From Kineococcus terrestris (GTDB lineage Bacteria; Actinomycetota; Actinomycetes; Actinomycetales; Kineococcaceae), in NCBI RefSeq assembly GCF_041020765.1, contig NZ_JBEUEJ010000006.1: a DNA stretch of 64,000 bases; one strand, given 5' to 3'. The notes under the pieces are model-generated. The model ran no database searches and was not told the origin of the DNA. It saw nothing but the letters and a program-made list of their open reading frames with translations. The position numbers were made by a program, and so were the translations under genes. Below are positions 53,278 through 61,168 of the stretch, in pieces (positions within the stretch are counted from its first letter, which is position 1; every line of letters begins with the position of its first letter).

Positions 53278-53889
53278 GTGGAGCGGGGGGTCGGCTGGTG
53301 GTCGCGCGTACCGGCGCGCAGGTCGCGGCAGGTGGTGGCGGACGCCGCGTGGCTGGTTCTGGTGGCGCTCGCCGTCGCCTGCGGGCGCGCCGTGCACCGG
53401 GCGGTGTCCGCGCTGGGCGACCCCGCCCGCGGGTTCGCCGCCGGCGCCGACGACCTGGCCGGGCGGCTGCGCGACGCCGGGGAGCGGGTGGCCGGCGCCC
53501 CCCTCGTCGGCGACGAGGTCGCCGCCCCGCTGACCGGTGCCGCGGACGCCGCCGCCTCCCTGGGCGCGGCCGGCGCCGAGCAGGCCGAGGCCGCCGCCCG
53601 GCTCGCCCTGACGCTGGGCCTGCTCACCGCGCTCGTCCCCGCCCTGGCCCTCACCGCGCTGCACCTGGGCGCCCGGCTGCGCTGGCGGCGCCGCGCCGGC
53701 CGGGCGCTGCGGCTGGCCCGGGCTCCCGGTGGCGACGAGCTGCTGGCCCTGCGCGCGCTGGCCGTCCTGCCCGCCGAGCAGCTGCTGGGCGCCCACCCCG
53801 ACCCGTCGGCGGCCTGGCGACGCGGGGACCCGGCGGCCGTGCGGGCGCTGGCCGACCTGCACCTGCGCTCGGTGGGCGTGCGCCGCTGA
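53278..53889 (+). CDS. Hypothetical membrane protein
   Basis: A 203-aa protein that I do not recognise. One hydrophobic helix lies at about residues 22-40 (DAAWLVLVALAVACGRAVH) and a second at about 112-138 (LTLGLLTALVPALALTALHLGARL), separated by an Ala-rich extracytoplasmic segment of about 70 residues. A basic cytoplasmic tail (RWRRRAGRALRLARAPGG) and a helical C-terminus follow. GTG 53278 lies 6 nt after a TTGGGT hexamer, in line with the leaderless pattern in this window. It converges with the WYL regulator gene. Confidence 0.65.
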   Translation: MERGVGWWSRVPARRSRQVVADAAWLVLVALAVACGRAVHRAVSALGDPARGFAAGADDLAGRLRDAGERVAGAPLVGDEVAAPLTGAADAAASLGAAGAEQAEAAARLALTLGLLTALVPALALTALHLGARLRWRRRAGRALRLARAPGGDELLALRALAVLPAEQLLGAHPDPSAAWRRGDPAAVRALADLHLRSVGVRR

Positions 53890-53891
53890 GG

Positions 53892-53906
53892 CCCGCGCTC
53901 CGCGGG
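53892..53906. terminator. Bidirectional terminator hairpin
   Basis: CCCGCG (53892-53897) and CGCGGG (53901-53906) form a 6-bp stem with a CTC loop between two convergent stops. Short, so only moderately convincing. Confidence 0.4.
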
Positions 53907-53910
53907 GCGG

Positions 53911-54876
53911 TCAGGAGCGGTACCGGTCCAGGAGGGACGCCGCGCGGTCGCGCACCGCCGCGCGCAGGGCGTCCGGCGCGACCGCCTCGGCGTCCGTCCC
54001 CAGCCGCCACACGGCCCACAGCGCGTGCCGGAGGTCCTCGAAGGAGAGGTCCATACGCACCCAGCCGTCGGCCTCGGGCTCCTCGGCGCGGACGGCCCGC
54101 GCGGTGTCGAGGAGCTCCTCCCGGCGAGCGCGCCTGACCCGGACCACCGCCGCGACGTGACCCTCGGAGAGGAACCGCGCGCTGCGCTCGGCCCAGACCC
54201 GGTCCAGGTCCAGGTGCGCGGGCCGCTGCGCCGGTTCCGCCAGTCCCTGCGCCGCCACGACCCGCGACAGCCGGTACGTGCGGTCCTCGCCGTCCCTCGT
54301 CGCCAGCAGGTAGGTGCGGCCGCGCACCACCACCAGCCCGAGGGGGTCCACGGTGCGGGAGGTCGGCGCCGCACCCGCGGTCGCGTACTCGAGGCGGAGC
54401 CGGCGACCGGCGAGCACCGCGCGGCGCACCTCCCCCACCACCTCCTCGGCCAGGTCCTCGGTGACCGCCGGCCGCGACAGCAGGTCCGTCGCGGGCTCGA
54501 CGAGGAACCGCTGCGCCGCCCCGTCCAGGTGCCCGCGGTGCCCCTGCGGCAGCGCGTCGACGACCTTGCGCACCGCCGAGGCCAGCGCGGCGCCGAGCCC
54601 GAGGACGTCCCCGCCACGGCGCACCCCCGCGGTCAGCAGCGCGAGGGCCTCCTCATGGTTCAGCCCGGCGAGCTCGGTGCGGAAACCGGGCAGCAGGGAG
54701 AACCCGCCGTGCCGACCGCGCTCCGCGTAGACGGGGACCCCCGCGGTCGAGAGCGCCTCGACGTCGCGCAGCACGGTGCGCTCGGACACCTCCAGCTCCG
54801 CGGCCAGCGCGCCCGCGGTCATCCGGCCGCGCTGGCGCAGGAGCAGGACCAGCGAGACGAGGCGGTCCGCGCGCAC
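53911..54876 (-). CDS. WYL-domain transcriptional regulator (YafY-like)
   Basis: A 321-aa regulator. An N-terminal DeoR-type winged helix, RLVSLVLLLRQRGRMTAGALAAELEVSERTVLRDVEALSTAGVPVYAERGRHGGFSLLPGF (residues about 5-65), precedes the WYL domain (about 140-220; here RRLRLEYATAG, TVDPLGLVVVRGRTYLLATRDGEDRTYRLSRVV) and a WCX-type C-terminal extension. WYL domains sense nucleic acid or other ligands. GTG 54876 follows a TAGGAC element by 7 nt. It is divergent from a RidA-family gene, and the gap holds a candidate operator at 54896-54931. Confidence 0.92.
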   Translation of the reverse strand: MRADRLVSLVLLLRQRGRMTAGALAAELEVSERTVLRDVEALSTAGVPVYAERGRHGGFSLLPGFRTELAGLNHEEALALLTAGVRRGGDVLGLGAALASAVRKVVDALPQGHRGHLDGAAQRFLVEPATDLLSRPAVTEDLAEEVVGEVRRAVLAGRRLRLEYATAGAAPTSRTVDPLGLVVVRGRTYLLATRDGEDRTYRLSRVVAAQGLAEPAQRPAHLDLDRVWAERSARFLSEGHVAAVVRVRRARREELLDTARAVRAEEPEADGWVRMDLSFEDLRHALWAVWRLGTDAEAVAPDALRAAVRDRAASLLDRYRS

Positions 54877-54895
54877 CGCTCCAGTCCTAGCAGGA

Positions 54896-54931
54896 AGCCT
54901 GACAGGAGGTGTCGTGATTCGTCGTCAGGCT
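54896..54931. promoter_or_regulatory. Candidate operator between WYL regulator and RidA gene
   Basis: AGCCTGAC (54896-54903) and its exact inverse GTCAGGCT (54924-54931) are separated by 20 bases. Inside, TGACA-GGAGG-TGTCG (54900-54914) is a shorter near-palindrome. Either could bind the divergent WYL regulator, controlling it and the RidA-family gene. The gap is 123 bases. Confidence 0.5.
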
Positions 54932-54999
54932 GGGCGGGCGGACGTCGGGACGGTGGCCGCCCGGCCGCCGGGCGTCCGCGAGCGCAGATCGGAGCAGCC

Positions 55000-55395
55000 G
55001 TGGAACGGACCGCAGTGAACCCGGTGACGTGGTCGCGGGAGATGGGTTTCAACCAGGGGGAGCTCGTCTCCGGGGTCACCCGGACCCTCCACGTCTCCGG
55101 GCAGACCGCGATGAGCGCGGAGGGCCGCCCGCAGCACGAGGGCGACGTCGCCGCCCAGCTGGCCCTCGCCCTGGACAACCTCGAGGCCGTGCTGGCCGGG
55201 GCGGGCATGACGCTCGCGCACCTCGTGCGCCTCGGTGTCTTCACGACCGACGTGGACGCCCTGGTGCCCCACTACGGCGTGCTCGCCGGGAGGCTGGCCG
55301 CCGCGGGCGTCGCACCCGCGACCACGCTGCTCGGCGTCACCCGCCTCGCGGTCCCCGGCCAGGTGGTCGAGCTGGAGGGCACGGCGGTCGCGTAG
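55000..55395 (+). CDS. RidA/Rid family protein lacking the catalytic arginine
   Basis: A 131-aa trimer-forming Rid-family protein with the expected order: FNQGELVSGVTRTLHVSGQTAMSAEGRPQHEGDVAAQLALALDNLEAVLAGAGMTLAHLVRLGVFTTDVDAL. In true RidA enamine deaminases the conserved Arg stands in a PAR motif; here it reads PATTLLGV, with Thr at that position. So a role other than imine/enamine hydrolysis is likely. GTG 55000 is chosen over GTG 55015 because GGAG lies 5 bases before it. The gene is divergent from the WYL regulator. Confidence 0.85.
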   Translation: MERTAVNPVTWSREMGFNQGELVSGVTRTLHVSGQTAMSAEGRPQHEGDVAAQLALALDNLEAVLAGAGMTLAHLVRLGVFTTDVDALVPHYGVLAGRLAAAGVAPATTLLGVTRLAVPGQVVELEGTAVA

Positions 55396-55512
55396 ACGGG
55401 GCCCGGCCACCCCGGCCGGGGCGGCCGGCGGCTCGCACCGCCGGCCGCCACGGCGCGCGGTCGTCCCGCCCCGGCGCGCGCGGGCGCCGCCCGGGGAGGA
55501 GCATCGCCCGCT

Positions 55513-56523
55513 GTGGAACACCGACACCTCGGCCGCTCCGGCCTGAAGATCTCCGAGATCACCTACGGCAACTGGCTGACCCACGGGTCCCAGGTCGAGA
55601 ACGACGCCGCCAAGGCCTGCGTGCACGCCGCGCTGGACGCGGGCATCTCCACCTTCGACACCGCCGACGTGTACGCCAACACCGCCGCCGAGACCGTCCT
55701 GGGCGAGGCGCTGAAGGGCCAGCGGCGGGAGTCGCTGGAGATCCTCACCAAGGTCTTCGGCCCGATCGGGCCCAAGGGGCCCAACGACACCGGCCTCTCC
55801 CGCAAGCACGTCCTGGAGGCGTGCGAGGGCTCCCTGCGCCGGCTGGGCACCGACCACATCGACCTGTACCAGGCGCACCGCTACGACTACGCGACGCCGC
55901 TCGAGGAGACGATGCAGGCGTTCGCCGACCTCGTCCGCCAGGGCAAGGTGCTGTACGTCGGCGTCAGCGAGTGGACGGCCGAGCAGCTGCGCGCCGGTCA
56001 CGCGCTCGCGCAGCAGCTGGGCTTCCAGCTCGTCTCGAACCAGCCGCAGTACTCGATGCTGTGGCGCGTCATCGAGGGCGAGGTCGTGCCCACCTCGAAG
56101 GAGCTGGGCGTCTCGCAGGTGGTGTGGTCGCCCATCGCCCAGGGCGTCCTGACCGGCAAGTACCGTCCCGGCGCGCAGGCGCCGGAGGGTTCGCGCGCCA
56201 CCGACACCAAGGGCGGCGCGGACATGATCGCGCGGTGGATGCGCGACGACGTCCTGGAGCGCGTGCAGCTGCTGCAGCCCGTCGCCGGCGACCTCGGCCT
56301 GTCGATGGCCCAGCTGGCGGTGGCGTGGGTGCTCCAGAACGAGAACGTCGCCACGGCCATCATCGGCGCCTCGCGCCCCGAGCAGGTCGCGGACAACGCC
56401 GGCGCCGCGGGTGTGCGGATCCCCGCCGACGCGATGGCCCGCGTCGACGAGGTCCTCGGCGACGTCGTCGAGCGCGACCCGGCCCGCACGCTGGAGAGCT
56501 CCCCGAAGCAGCGCGAGGTCTGA
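55513..56523 (+). CDS. Aldo/keto reductase (Kv-beta/YghZ-like)
   Basis: A 336-aa TIM-barrel NADPH-dependent reductase. The catalytic tetrad is visible as D and Y in FDTADVYANTAAE (residues about 49-61), K in EILTKVFGP and H in LYQAHRYDY. The cofactor end has IIGASRPEQVADN, typical of the potassium-channel beta/YghZ branch. It reduces aldehydes or ketones; the substrate is unknown. GTG 55513 is preceded by GGGGAGGAG 10-12 bases upstream. Its 3' end shares a terminator hairpin (56524-56540) with the convergent MOSC gene. Confidence 0.92.
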   Translation: MEHRHLGRSGLKISEITYGNWLTHGSQVENDAAKACVHAALDAGISTFDTADVYANTAAETVLGEALKGQRRESLEILTKVFGPIGPKGPNDTGLSRKHVLEACEGSLRRLGTDHIDLYQAHRYDYATPLEETMQAFADLVRQGKVLYVGVSEWTAEQLRAGHALAQQLGFQLVSNQPQYSMLWRVIEGEVVPTSKELGVSQVVWSPIAQGVLTGKYRPGAQAPEGSRATDTKGGADMIARWMRDDVLERVQLLQPVAGDLGLSMAQLAVAWVLQNENVATAIIGASRPEQVADNAGAAGVRIPADAMARVDEVLGDVVERDPARTLESSPKQREV

Positions 56524-56540
56524 GCCCGCGGCGCGCGGGC
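56524..56540. terminator. Bidirectional terminator hairpin
   Basis: GCCCGCG (56524-56530) and CGCGGGC (56534-56540) form a 7-bp stem with a 3-nt loop directly after the aldo/keto reductase stop and before the MOSC stop. Confidence 0.6.
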
Positions 56541-56545
56541 GGCCC

Positions 56546-57226
56546 TCAGCGCCAGGTGCCGCCCGCGCGCCGCTCGATCTCCGCGCGCTCGCCCAGCGGC
56601 CACGTCGGCACGTCCAGCAGCCGCGGCAGCAGGTCCGGGGCCGTGGTGATCGCCGCGAACGCCGTCCCCACCGTCACCCCGTGCGCGGGCACGTCGCGCA
56701 CCTCGACGACCGCTCCGGCGCGCACCGTCCCCGGCTCCAGCACCCGCAGGTAGGCGCCGGGCACCCGCGCGGCCGTGAACCGCGGCACCCAGCGCTCCTC
56801 GCCCAGGTGCAGGGAGAACGTGCGGCAGGGGATCCGCGGGCAGCTGACCTCCAGCACCGGCCCGCCGTCGCCGACGTGCCAGCGCTCACCGAGCACGGCG
56901 CCCGTCACGTCGATCCCCGCGGTCGTCAGGTTCTCCCCGAAGCACCCGTCGGCCAGCGCCCGGCCCAGCTCGTCCTCCCAGGCGTCCAGGTCCTCGCGCG
57001 CGTACGCGTACACGGCCTGGTCGTCGCCGCCGTGGTGGCGGCGGTCGCCGACGTGGTCGCCGACCAGGCCGCTGCCGCCGGTGCCCTTGGGGCCGGGGGC
57101 GCGCACCGGCACGGGGTGGTCCACGGGCCGCTTGGCGATGCCGGTGGTCACCGTCCCCGCCGCGCCGCCGCTCTTGGCCGGGTTGGGGCGGGCCGCCCCC
57201 AGGTTCACGCTCCGGACGGTGCTCAC
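56546..57226 (-). CDS. MOSC domain-containing protein (YiiM-like)
   Basis: A 226-aa protein with a MOSC beta-barrel, the fold that handles the sulfur or ligand of molybdenum-cofactor enzymes. The conserved cysteine is in SCPRIPCRTF (residues about 129-138), preceded by CFGENLTTAGIDVTGAVLGERWHVG. The YiiM-like C-terminal extension (AGAVVEVRDVPAHGVTVGTAF) reaches the end. GTG 57226 lies 7 nt after a TAGCGT element (minus strand, bases 57239-57234), so the message is probably leaderless. It is divergent from the NYN gene with only 68 bases between the starts. Confidence 0.9.
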   Translation of the reverse strand: MSTVRSVNLGAARPNPAKSGGAAGTVTTGIAKRPVDHPVPVRAPGPKGTGGSGLVGDHVGDRRHHGGDDQAVYAYAREDLDAWEDELGRALADGCFGENLTTAGIDVTGAVLGERWHVGDGGPVLEVSCPRIPCRTFSLHLGEERWVPRFTAARVPGAYLRVLEPGTVRAGAVVEVRDVPAHGVTVGTAFAAITTAPDLLPRLLDVPTWPLGERAEIERRAGGTWR

Positions 57227-57294
57227 GCCGCGCACGCTAGCCGGGCGGGCGCGGCGGCCTCCAGCGACTTCCGGGCGGGCGCTAGCCTCGCCGG
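57227..57294. promoter_or_regulatory. Back-to-back leaderless promoters (MOSC / NYN)
   Basis: On the minus strand TAGCGT ends 7 nt before GTG 57226; on the plus strand TAGCCT (57283-57288) ends 6 nt before GTG 57295. Both messages would therefore start at or next to the first codon, and both promoters sit in 68 bases. Confidence 0.6.
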
Positions 57295-57897
57295 GTGGCG
57301 AGCGCAGCGAGCACCGCGTACGGCGATCCCGGCAGCGGCGGGCAGGGGACGACGTACGTCCTCATCGACGGGGAGAACATCGACGCGACCCTGGGCGCGT
57401 CCATCCTCGACGGCCGTCCCGCTCCCGAGCAGCGCCCGCGCTGGGAGCGCCTGCTCGACTTCGCCCGCACCACGTTCCAGCAGCCCGCCAAGGGCCTGTT
57501 CTTCCTCAACGCCACCAGCGGGCACCTGCCGATGTCGTTCGTGCAGGCTCTGCTGGCCATCGGCTACCAGCCGATCCCGCTGGCCGGCACCGGCGGCGAG
57601 AAGGTCGTCGACATCGGCATCCAGCGCACGCTCGAGGCGATCGTCCCCCGCGACGGCGACGTCCTGCTCGCCACCCACGACGCCGACTTCGTGCCGCAGG
57701 TCGACGCCCTGCTGACCGGCGACCGGCTCGTCGGCCTGTTCGCGTTCCGCGAGTTCGTCAGCTCCCACTACACGCCGCTGGTCGAGCGGGGCCTGAAGGT
57801 CTTCGACCTCGAGGACGACGTGCGCGCCTTCAACGTGGTCCTGCCGCGCGTGCGCATCATCCCGCTGGGCGACTTCGACCCCGTCCGCTACCTCTGA
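57295..57897 (+). CDS. NYN domain (PIN-like) putative ribonuclease
   Basis: A 200-aa NYN/LabA-like protein. The acidic metal-binding residues of the PIN-type nuclease fold are visible in TYVLIDGENIDATLG (residues about 20-34), EKVVDIGIQRTLEAI and LLATHDADFVPQVDALL. The rest is a single alpha/beta domain with no extra module. Relatives cleave RNA in decay or defence, but nothing nearby indicates a defence system, so a general RNA role is the safer reading. GTG 57295 lies 6 nt after TAGCCT, a leaderless arrangement. Confidence 0.88.
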   Translation: MASAASTAYGDPGSGGQGTTYVLIDGENIDATLGASILDGRPAPEQRPRWERLLDFARTTFQQPAKGLFFLNATSGHLPMSFVQALLAIGYQPIPLAGTGGEKVVDIGIQRTLEAIVPRDGDVLLATHDADFVPQVDALLTGDRLVGLFAFREFVSSHYTPLVERGLKVFDLEDDVRAFNVVLPRVRIIPLGDFDPVRYL

Positions 57898-57955
57898 GGG
57901 CGGGGCCGGCGGCGGCCCACCGCTCAGTCCGGGCGGCCGGCGCGGTCCACCCGGT

Positions 57956-58621
57956 GTGCCTCCCGCCTTCGAGCGCCTCGTCCTGGCCCCGGGCGGGTGC
58001 GCCGCCGCCCAGCGGCGCTGGCGCGGCTGCCTCGCGCTCGTCACCGCCGGCCGCGTCGACCTCGTCGGCGTGCTCGCCCTGGTCGCCGGGGAGGAGGGCG
58101 GTCCGGCCGGCGCGTCGGTGCGCCTGGAGCGGGGCGCGTTCGTGCCCCTGGGCGACCTCGGCCCGGTGACGGTGCGCAACCCCGGCCCGGAGGAGGCGGT
58201 GGTGGTCCTGCTGCTGCTGCCCGCGCGCTCAGCGGACGGCGACGGGCTCCTCGCGGGCGGTGCGGGCGCTGGTGTCCAGGCGGCCGGTGCGGGTGGCCCA
58301 GCGCTCGAACCAGATGGTGAACAGCGGCGGGACGGCGGCGCCCAGGGCCAGCAGCGCCACCCACCAGCGCCAGCGCAGCACGACCGCGGCGACGACGGCG
58401 GAGACGCAGTAGACGACGAACGCGGCGCCGTGGACGGCGCCGACCACGGGGACACCGCCCTCGTGCGGGGCCTCGACCACGTACTTGAGGAACATCGCGA
58501 CCAGCAGGGCCGACCAGGACAGCGCCTCCACGACGGCGACGACGCGGAACCAGCGGGCTACGGCGGTGGTCACGGGACCTCCTTCGTCGGGGAGCGGTCC
58601 TCCGAGTCTGACGCGTCGTAG
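57956..58621 (+). CDS. Hypothetical protein, only N-terminal part likely real
   Basis: The open frame encodes 221 aa, but only the first 90 or so look like a natural protein: FERLVLAPGGCAAAQRRWRGCLALVTAGRVDLV to GPEEAVVVLLLLPARS resembles a small cupin-like beta barrel. After that the frame runs over the whole DUF3817 gene on the opposite strand (58229-58573) with low-complexity composition. The true gene may end near 58230 through a frameshifted or lost stop, or the call may be wrong altogether. GTG 57956 has no clear ribosome site. Confidence 0.35.
   Translation: MPPAFERLVLAPGGCAAAQRRWRGCLALVTAGRVDLVGVLALVAGEEGGPAGASVRLERGAFVPLGDLGPVTVRNPGPEEAVVVLLLLPARSADGDGLLAGGAGAGVQAAGAGGPALEPDGEQRRDGGAQGQQRHPPAPAQHDRGDDGGDAVDDERGAVDGADHGDTALVRGLDHVLEEHRDQQGRPGQRLHDGDDAEPAGYGGGHGTSFVGERSSESDAS
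58229..58573 (-). CDS. DUF3817 family membrane protein
   Basis: A 114-aa protein with three hydrophobic segments. It matches DUF3817: RWFRVVAVVEALSWSALLVAMFLKYVVEAPHEGGVPVVGAVHGAAFVVYCV has the EALSW and HG-AFVVY elements of that family (residues about 7-57). Function is unknown. GTG 58573 has a strong AAGGAGG site at correct distance. It overlaps the doubtful gene on the other strand. Confidence 0.88.
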   Translation of the reverse strand: MTTAVARWFRVVAVVEALSWSALLVAMFLKYVVEAPHEGGVPVVGAVHGAAFVVYCVSAVVAAVVLRWRWWVALLALGAAVPPLFTIWFERWATRTGRLDTSARTAREEPVAVR

Positions 58622-58667
58622 GAGACGCCCGCGACGCGGGAGCTGTGGGATCGCTCACCCGGCGAGC

Positions 58668-60974
58668 TCACCCGAGCAGCAGGTCGCCCTCCGCGGCCCG
58701 GTCCGGCGGGCAGCCCGCCCCGCCGGTGCGGCGCACCCAGCCGGGCACGTCCTCGGCGGGCATCGGCGCGCCCAGGTGGTTGCCCTGCGCCAGCCGCACC
58801 CCCAGCGCCCGCAGCGGGGCCAGCTGCCCCTCGTGCTCCACGCCCTCGGCGAGCACCTGCAGGTCCAGCGCCCGGCACAGCGCCGTGATGCCCGTCAGCA
58901 GCGGCACGTCCCCGCCCGCCGACACCAGCGACGTCAGCGACCGGTCCAGCTTCACCGTGGAGACGGGGAAGCGGCGCAGGTACGACAGCGACGTGTAGCC
59001 GATGCCGAAGTCGTCCAGGTCCAGGTGGAAGCCGGCCGCGACGACCTCGCGCAGCGACTCGGCGATCCACGGGTCGTCCGGCAGCTCCTCGTGCTCGGTG
59101 ATCTCCAGGTGCAGGCGGTCGGGGTCGATGCCGTGCCGGGCCGCCAGCGCGGAGACCCAGCGCACGGTCCCGCGGCGCAGCAGGCTGCCCACCCCGAGGT
59201 TGACGTGCAGGTGCAGCGGCGGCAGGCCCTGCGCGTCCCAGCCGGCCAGGTGGCCCAGGGCCCGCTCGGTGACGTGCTCGTCCAGGCGCGCGCCCAGCCC
59301 GGCGGCCTCGGCCTGCGGCAGGAACTCGTCCGGGCGCAGCAGCCCGGCGCGCGGGTGCCGCCAGCGCACCAGCGCCTCCGTGGCCACCACCCGCACGGGG
59401 TCCAGGGTCACGACGGGCTGGTGGACGACGACCAGCTCGCCGACCTCCTCCGCGGGCGCCCCCTCCAGCAGCAGCCGGCGCAGCTCCTGCTGCAGCGCCA
59501 GCGCGCCCAGGACCTTCTCGCGCAGCTGCGGGCGGTAGGCCAGCGCGCGGCCCTTGCCGGCCTGCTTGGCCGCGTACATCGCCACGTCCGCGTCGACCAG
59601 CGCCTGCTCCAGCTCCACGCCCTCCGGCAGCGGGGCGGTACCGACGCTCGCGGTGACCCGCCACGGCACGCCGGTGGCGTCGAAGGGGGCCTCCAGCGCC
59701 TCCAGCAGCAGGTCGCCCGGCCCCTCGCCGAGGGGCTCGGTGCTCACCACGGCGATGAACTCGTCCCCGCCCGTGCGGCACACCACCCCGTGCGGGCCGA
59801 CCGCCCGGCGCAGCCGGCCGGCCACGTCCAGCAGCAGCGCGTCGCCGACCGCGTGCCCGCGGGTGTCGTTGAGCTGCTTGAAGTCGTCCAGGTCCACCAG
59901 GCACACGTCCAGCGCCGCCCCGGGCACCCGCGCGCGCAGGCCGGCCACGGCCCGCGGCAGGCCGCGCCGGTTCACCAGGTCCGTCAGCGGGTCGTGGTCG
60001 GCGGCCCGCTCGGAGCGGCGCAGCGACAGCGCCGCCAGCAGCACGCCCGTGCAGGCCAGCACGTACCCGGCGGGGGCGACCACGGCCACGGCCACGTCGG
60101 GCAGCACGCCGAGGCGGCCCAGCAGCCACAGCGTCGGCACGGCGCAGAAGACCGGCACGACCGTCAGCAGGCGCTGGGCGCCGCCGCGCAGCTGACCGCC
60201 GCCCGCGGGCGTCGCGAACCGCCGCATCGAGGGGTGCTGGGCGGCCGCCGCCAGCAGCAGCGCCGCCAGCGCCCCCGGCAGCCGCAGCAGCGGGCCGTGG
60301 TCGGCGACGACGTCGGACAGCGCGGTCAGCAGGGTGCTCGTCACCAGGGACAGCGCCAGCGCCAGGACGACGAGGACGGTGGCCGGGGCGGTGCCGGTGC
60401 GGGTCGTCAGCAGCCGCAGCACCACGACGGCCAGCACCACGTCGGCGACCACCCCGGTGAGCACGGCCGGGTCGTCGACCCCGACGGCGCGCACCACGGC
60501 CAGCAGCTGCACCGCCAGCAGGGCGGTCCCGGCGGTGGTCAGCAGCACGTCCGGCCACGTCCTCTGCCCGGTGCCCGGGTCCGCGGCGCGCAGGGTGCGC
60601 ACGGTGAACGGCACGGCGGTCAGCGCGACGAGCTGGACGGCGGCCAGGCCCAGCCGCAGCGTGCCGGGGTCGCCGCCGGTGGCGGCCACGGCCACCTCGG
60701 CCGCCGCCGTCGTCACCAGCAGCGCCGCCGGCGCGGCCCAGGCGCGCCGCACCTGCGGGCGGTGCCGCCGCACGCCGTGCAGCAGCACCAGCAGGGCGCC
60801 GGCGTGCACGACGACGGCGCCGGCCGCGGCCGTGGCCGGGGTGACCGGTGCGAGCGCCGCGAGGACGGCGAGCGCGGCCAGCAGCGCCAGCGCCGCGAGC
60901 GCGCCCGCGCCCAGGCCGGTGCGCGCCAGGGCGCGCGCCAGGGGGGCCGGGCCGCCGGGCGTGGTCTCGCGCAT
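58668..60974 (-). CDS. Membrane GGDEF-EAL (c-di-GMP turnover) protein
   Basis: A 768-aa protein. The first 330 residues contain about eight hydrophobic helices. Next comes a GGDEF domain, DHDPLTDLVNRRGL, LVDLDDFKQLNDTRGHAVGDALL and the intact active site RTGGDEFIAV. Then an EAL domain with ATEALVRWRHPRAG (EAL intact), LHLEITEHEELPDD, LDDFGIGYTSLSYLRRFPVSTVKLDRSL and LAEGVEHEGQL. The usual inhibitory I-site is not seen before GGDEF. It can make and/or degrade cyclic di-GMP; both active sites look complete. ATG 60974 has GAGGAG just upstream; sequence before it shows no homology. Confidence 0.93.
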   Translation of the reverse strand: MRETTPGGPAPLARALARTGLGAGALAALALLAALAVLAALAPVTPATAAAGAVVVHAGALLVLLHGVRRHRPQVRRAWAAPAALLVTTAAAEVAVAATGGDPGTLRLGLAAVQLVALTAVPFTVRTLRAADPGTGQRTWPDVLLTTAGTALLAVQLLAVVRAVGVDDPAVLTGVVADVVLAVVVLRLLTTRTGTAPATVLVVLALALSLVTSTLLTALSDVVADHGPLLRLPGALAALLLAAAAQHPSMRRFATPAGGGQLRGGAQRLLTVVPVFCAVPTLWLLGRLGVLPDVAVAVVAPAGYVLACTGVLLAALSLRRSERAADHDPLTDLVNRRGLPRAVAGLRARVPGAALDVCLVDLDDFKQLNDTRGHAVGDALLLDVAGRLRRAVGPHGVVCRTGGDEFIAVVSTEPLGEGPGDLLLEALEAPFDATGVPWRVTASVGTAPLPEGVELEQALVDADVAMYAAKQAGKGRALAYRPQLREKVLGALALQQELRRLLLEGAPAEEVGELVVVHQPVVTLDPVRVVATEALVRWRHPRAGLLRPDEFLPQAEAAGLGARLDEHVTERALGHLAGWDAQGLPPLHLHVNLGVGSLLRRGTVRWVSALAARHGIDPDRLHLEITEHEELPDDPWIAESLREVVAAGFHLDLDDFGIGYTSLSYLRRFPVSTVKLDRSLTSLVSAGGDVPLLTGITALCRALDLQVLAEGVEHEGQLAPLRALGVRLAQGNHLGAPMPAEDVPGWVRRTGGAGCPPDRAAEGDLLLG

Positions 60975-61168
60975 CCCGCTCCTCACCCGGTCCGGCTCCG
61001 TCCCCCGGTGCTCCCGGTCCGCGCCGCCCGGCCCACCGGTTCGGCTGTCCCCCCTACGTTCGGTCGCGGGAGCGGGGGACTGGCTCGCCCGATCGGGTGC
61101 CGCGGACGTCGCGGTGCTCGCGCGCGGTCCCGGTGGCGGGCGCACCGGCGGTGCGTAGCGTGCCGGGC

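Noticed and set aside
57295..57897. NYN nuclease as part of a defence or toxin-antitoxin system
   Set aside because: Neighbours are MOSC and a doubtful cupin-like gene; no antitoxin, helicase or defence partner is present.
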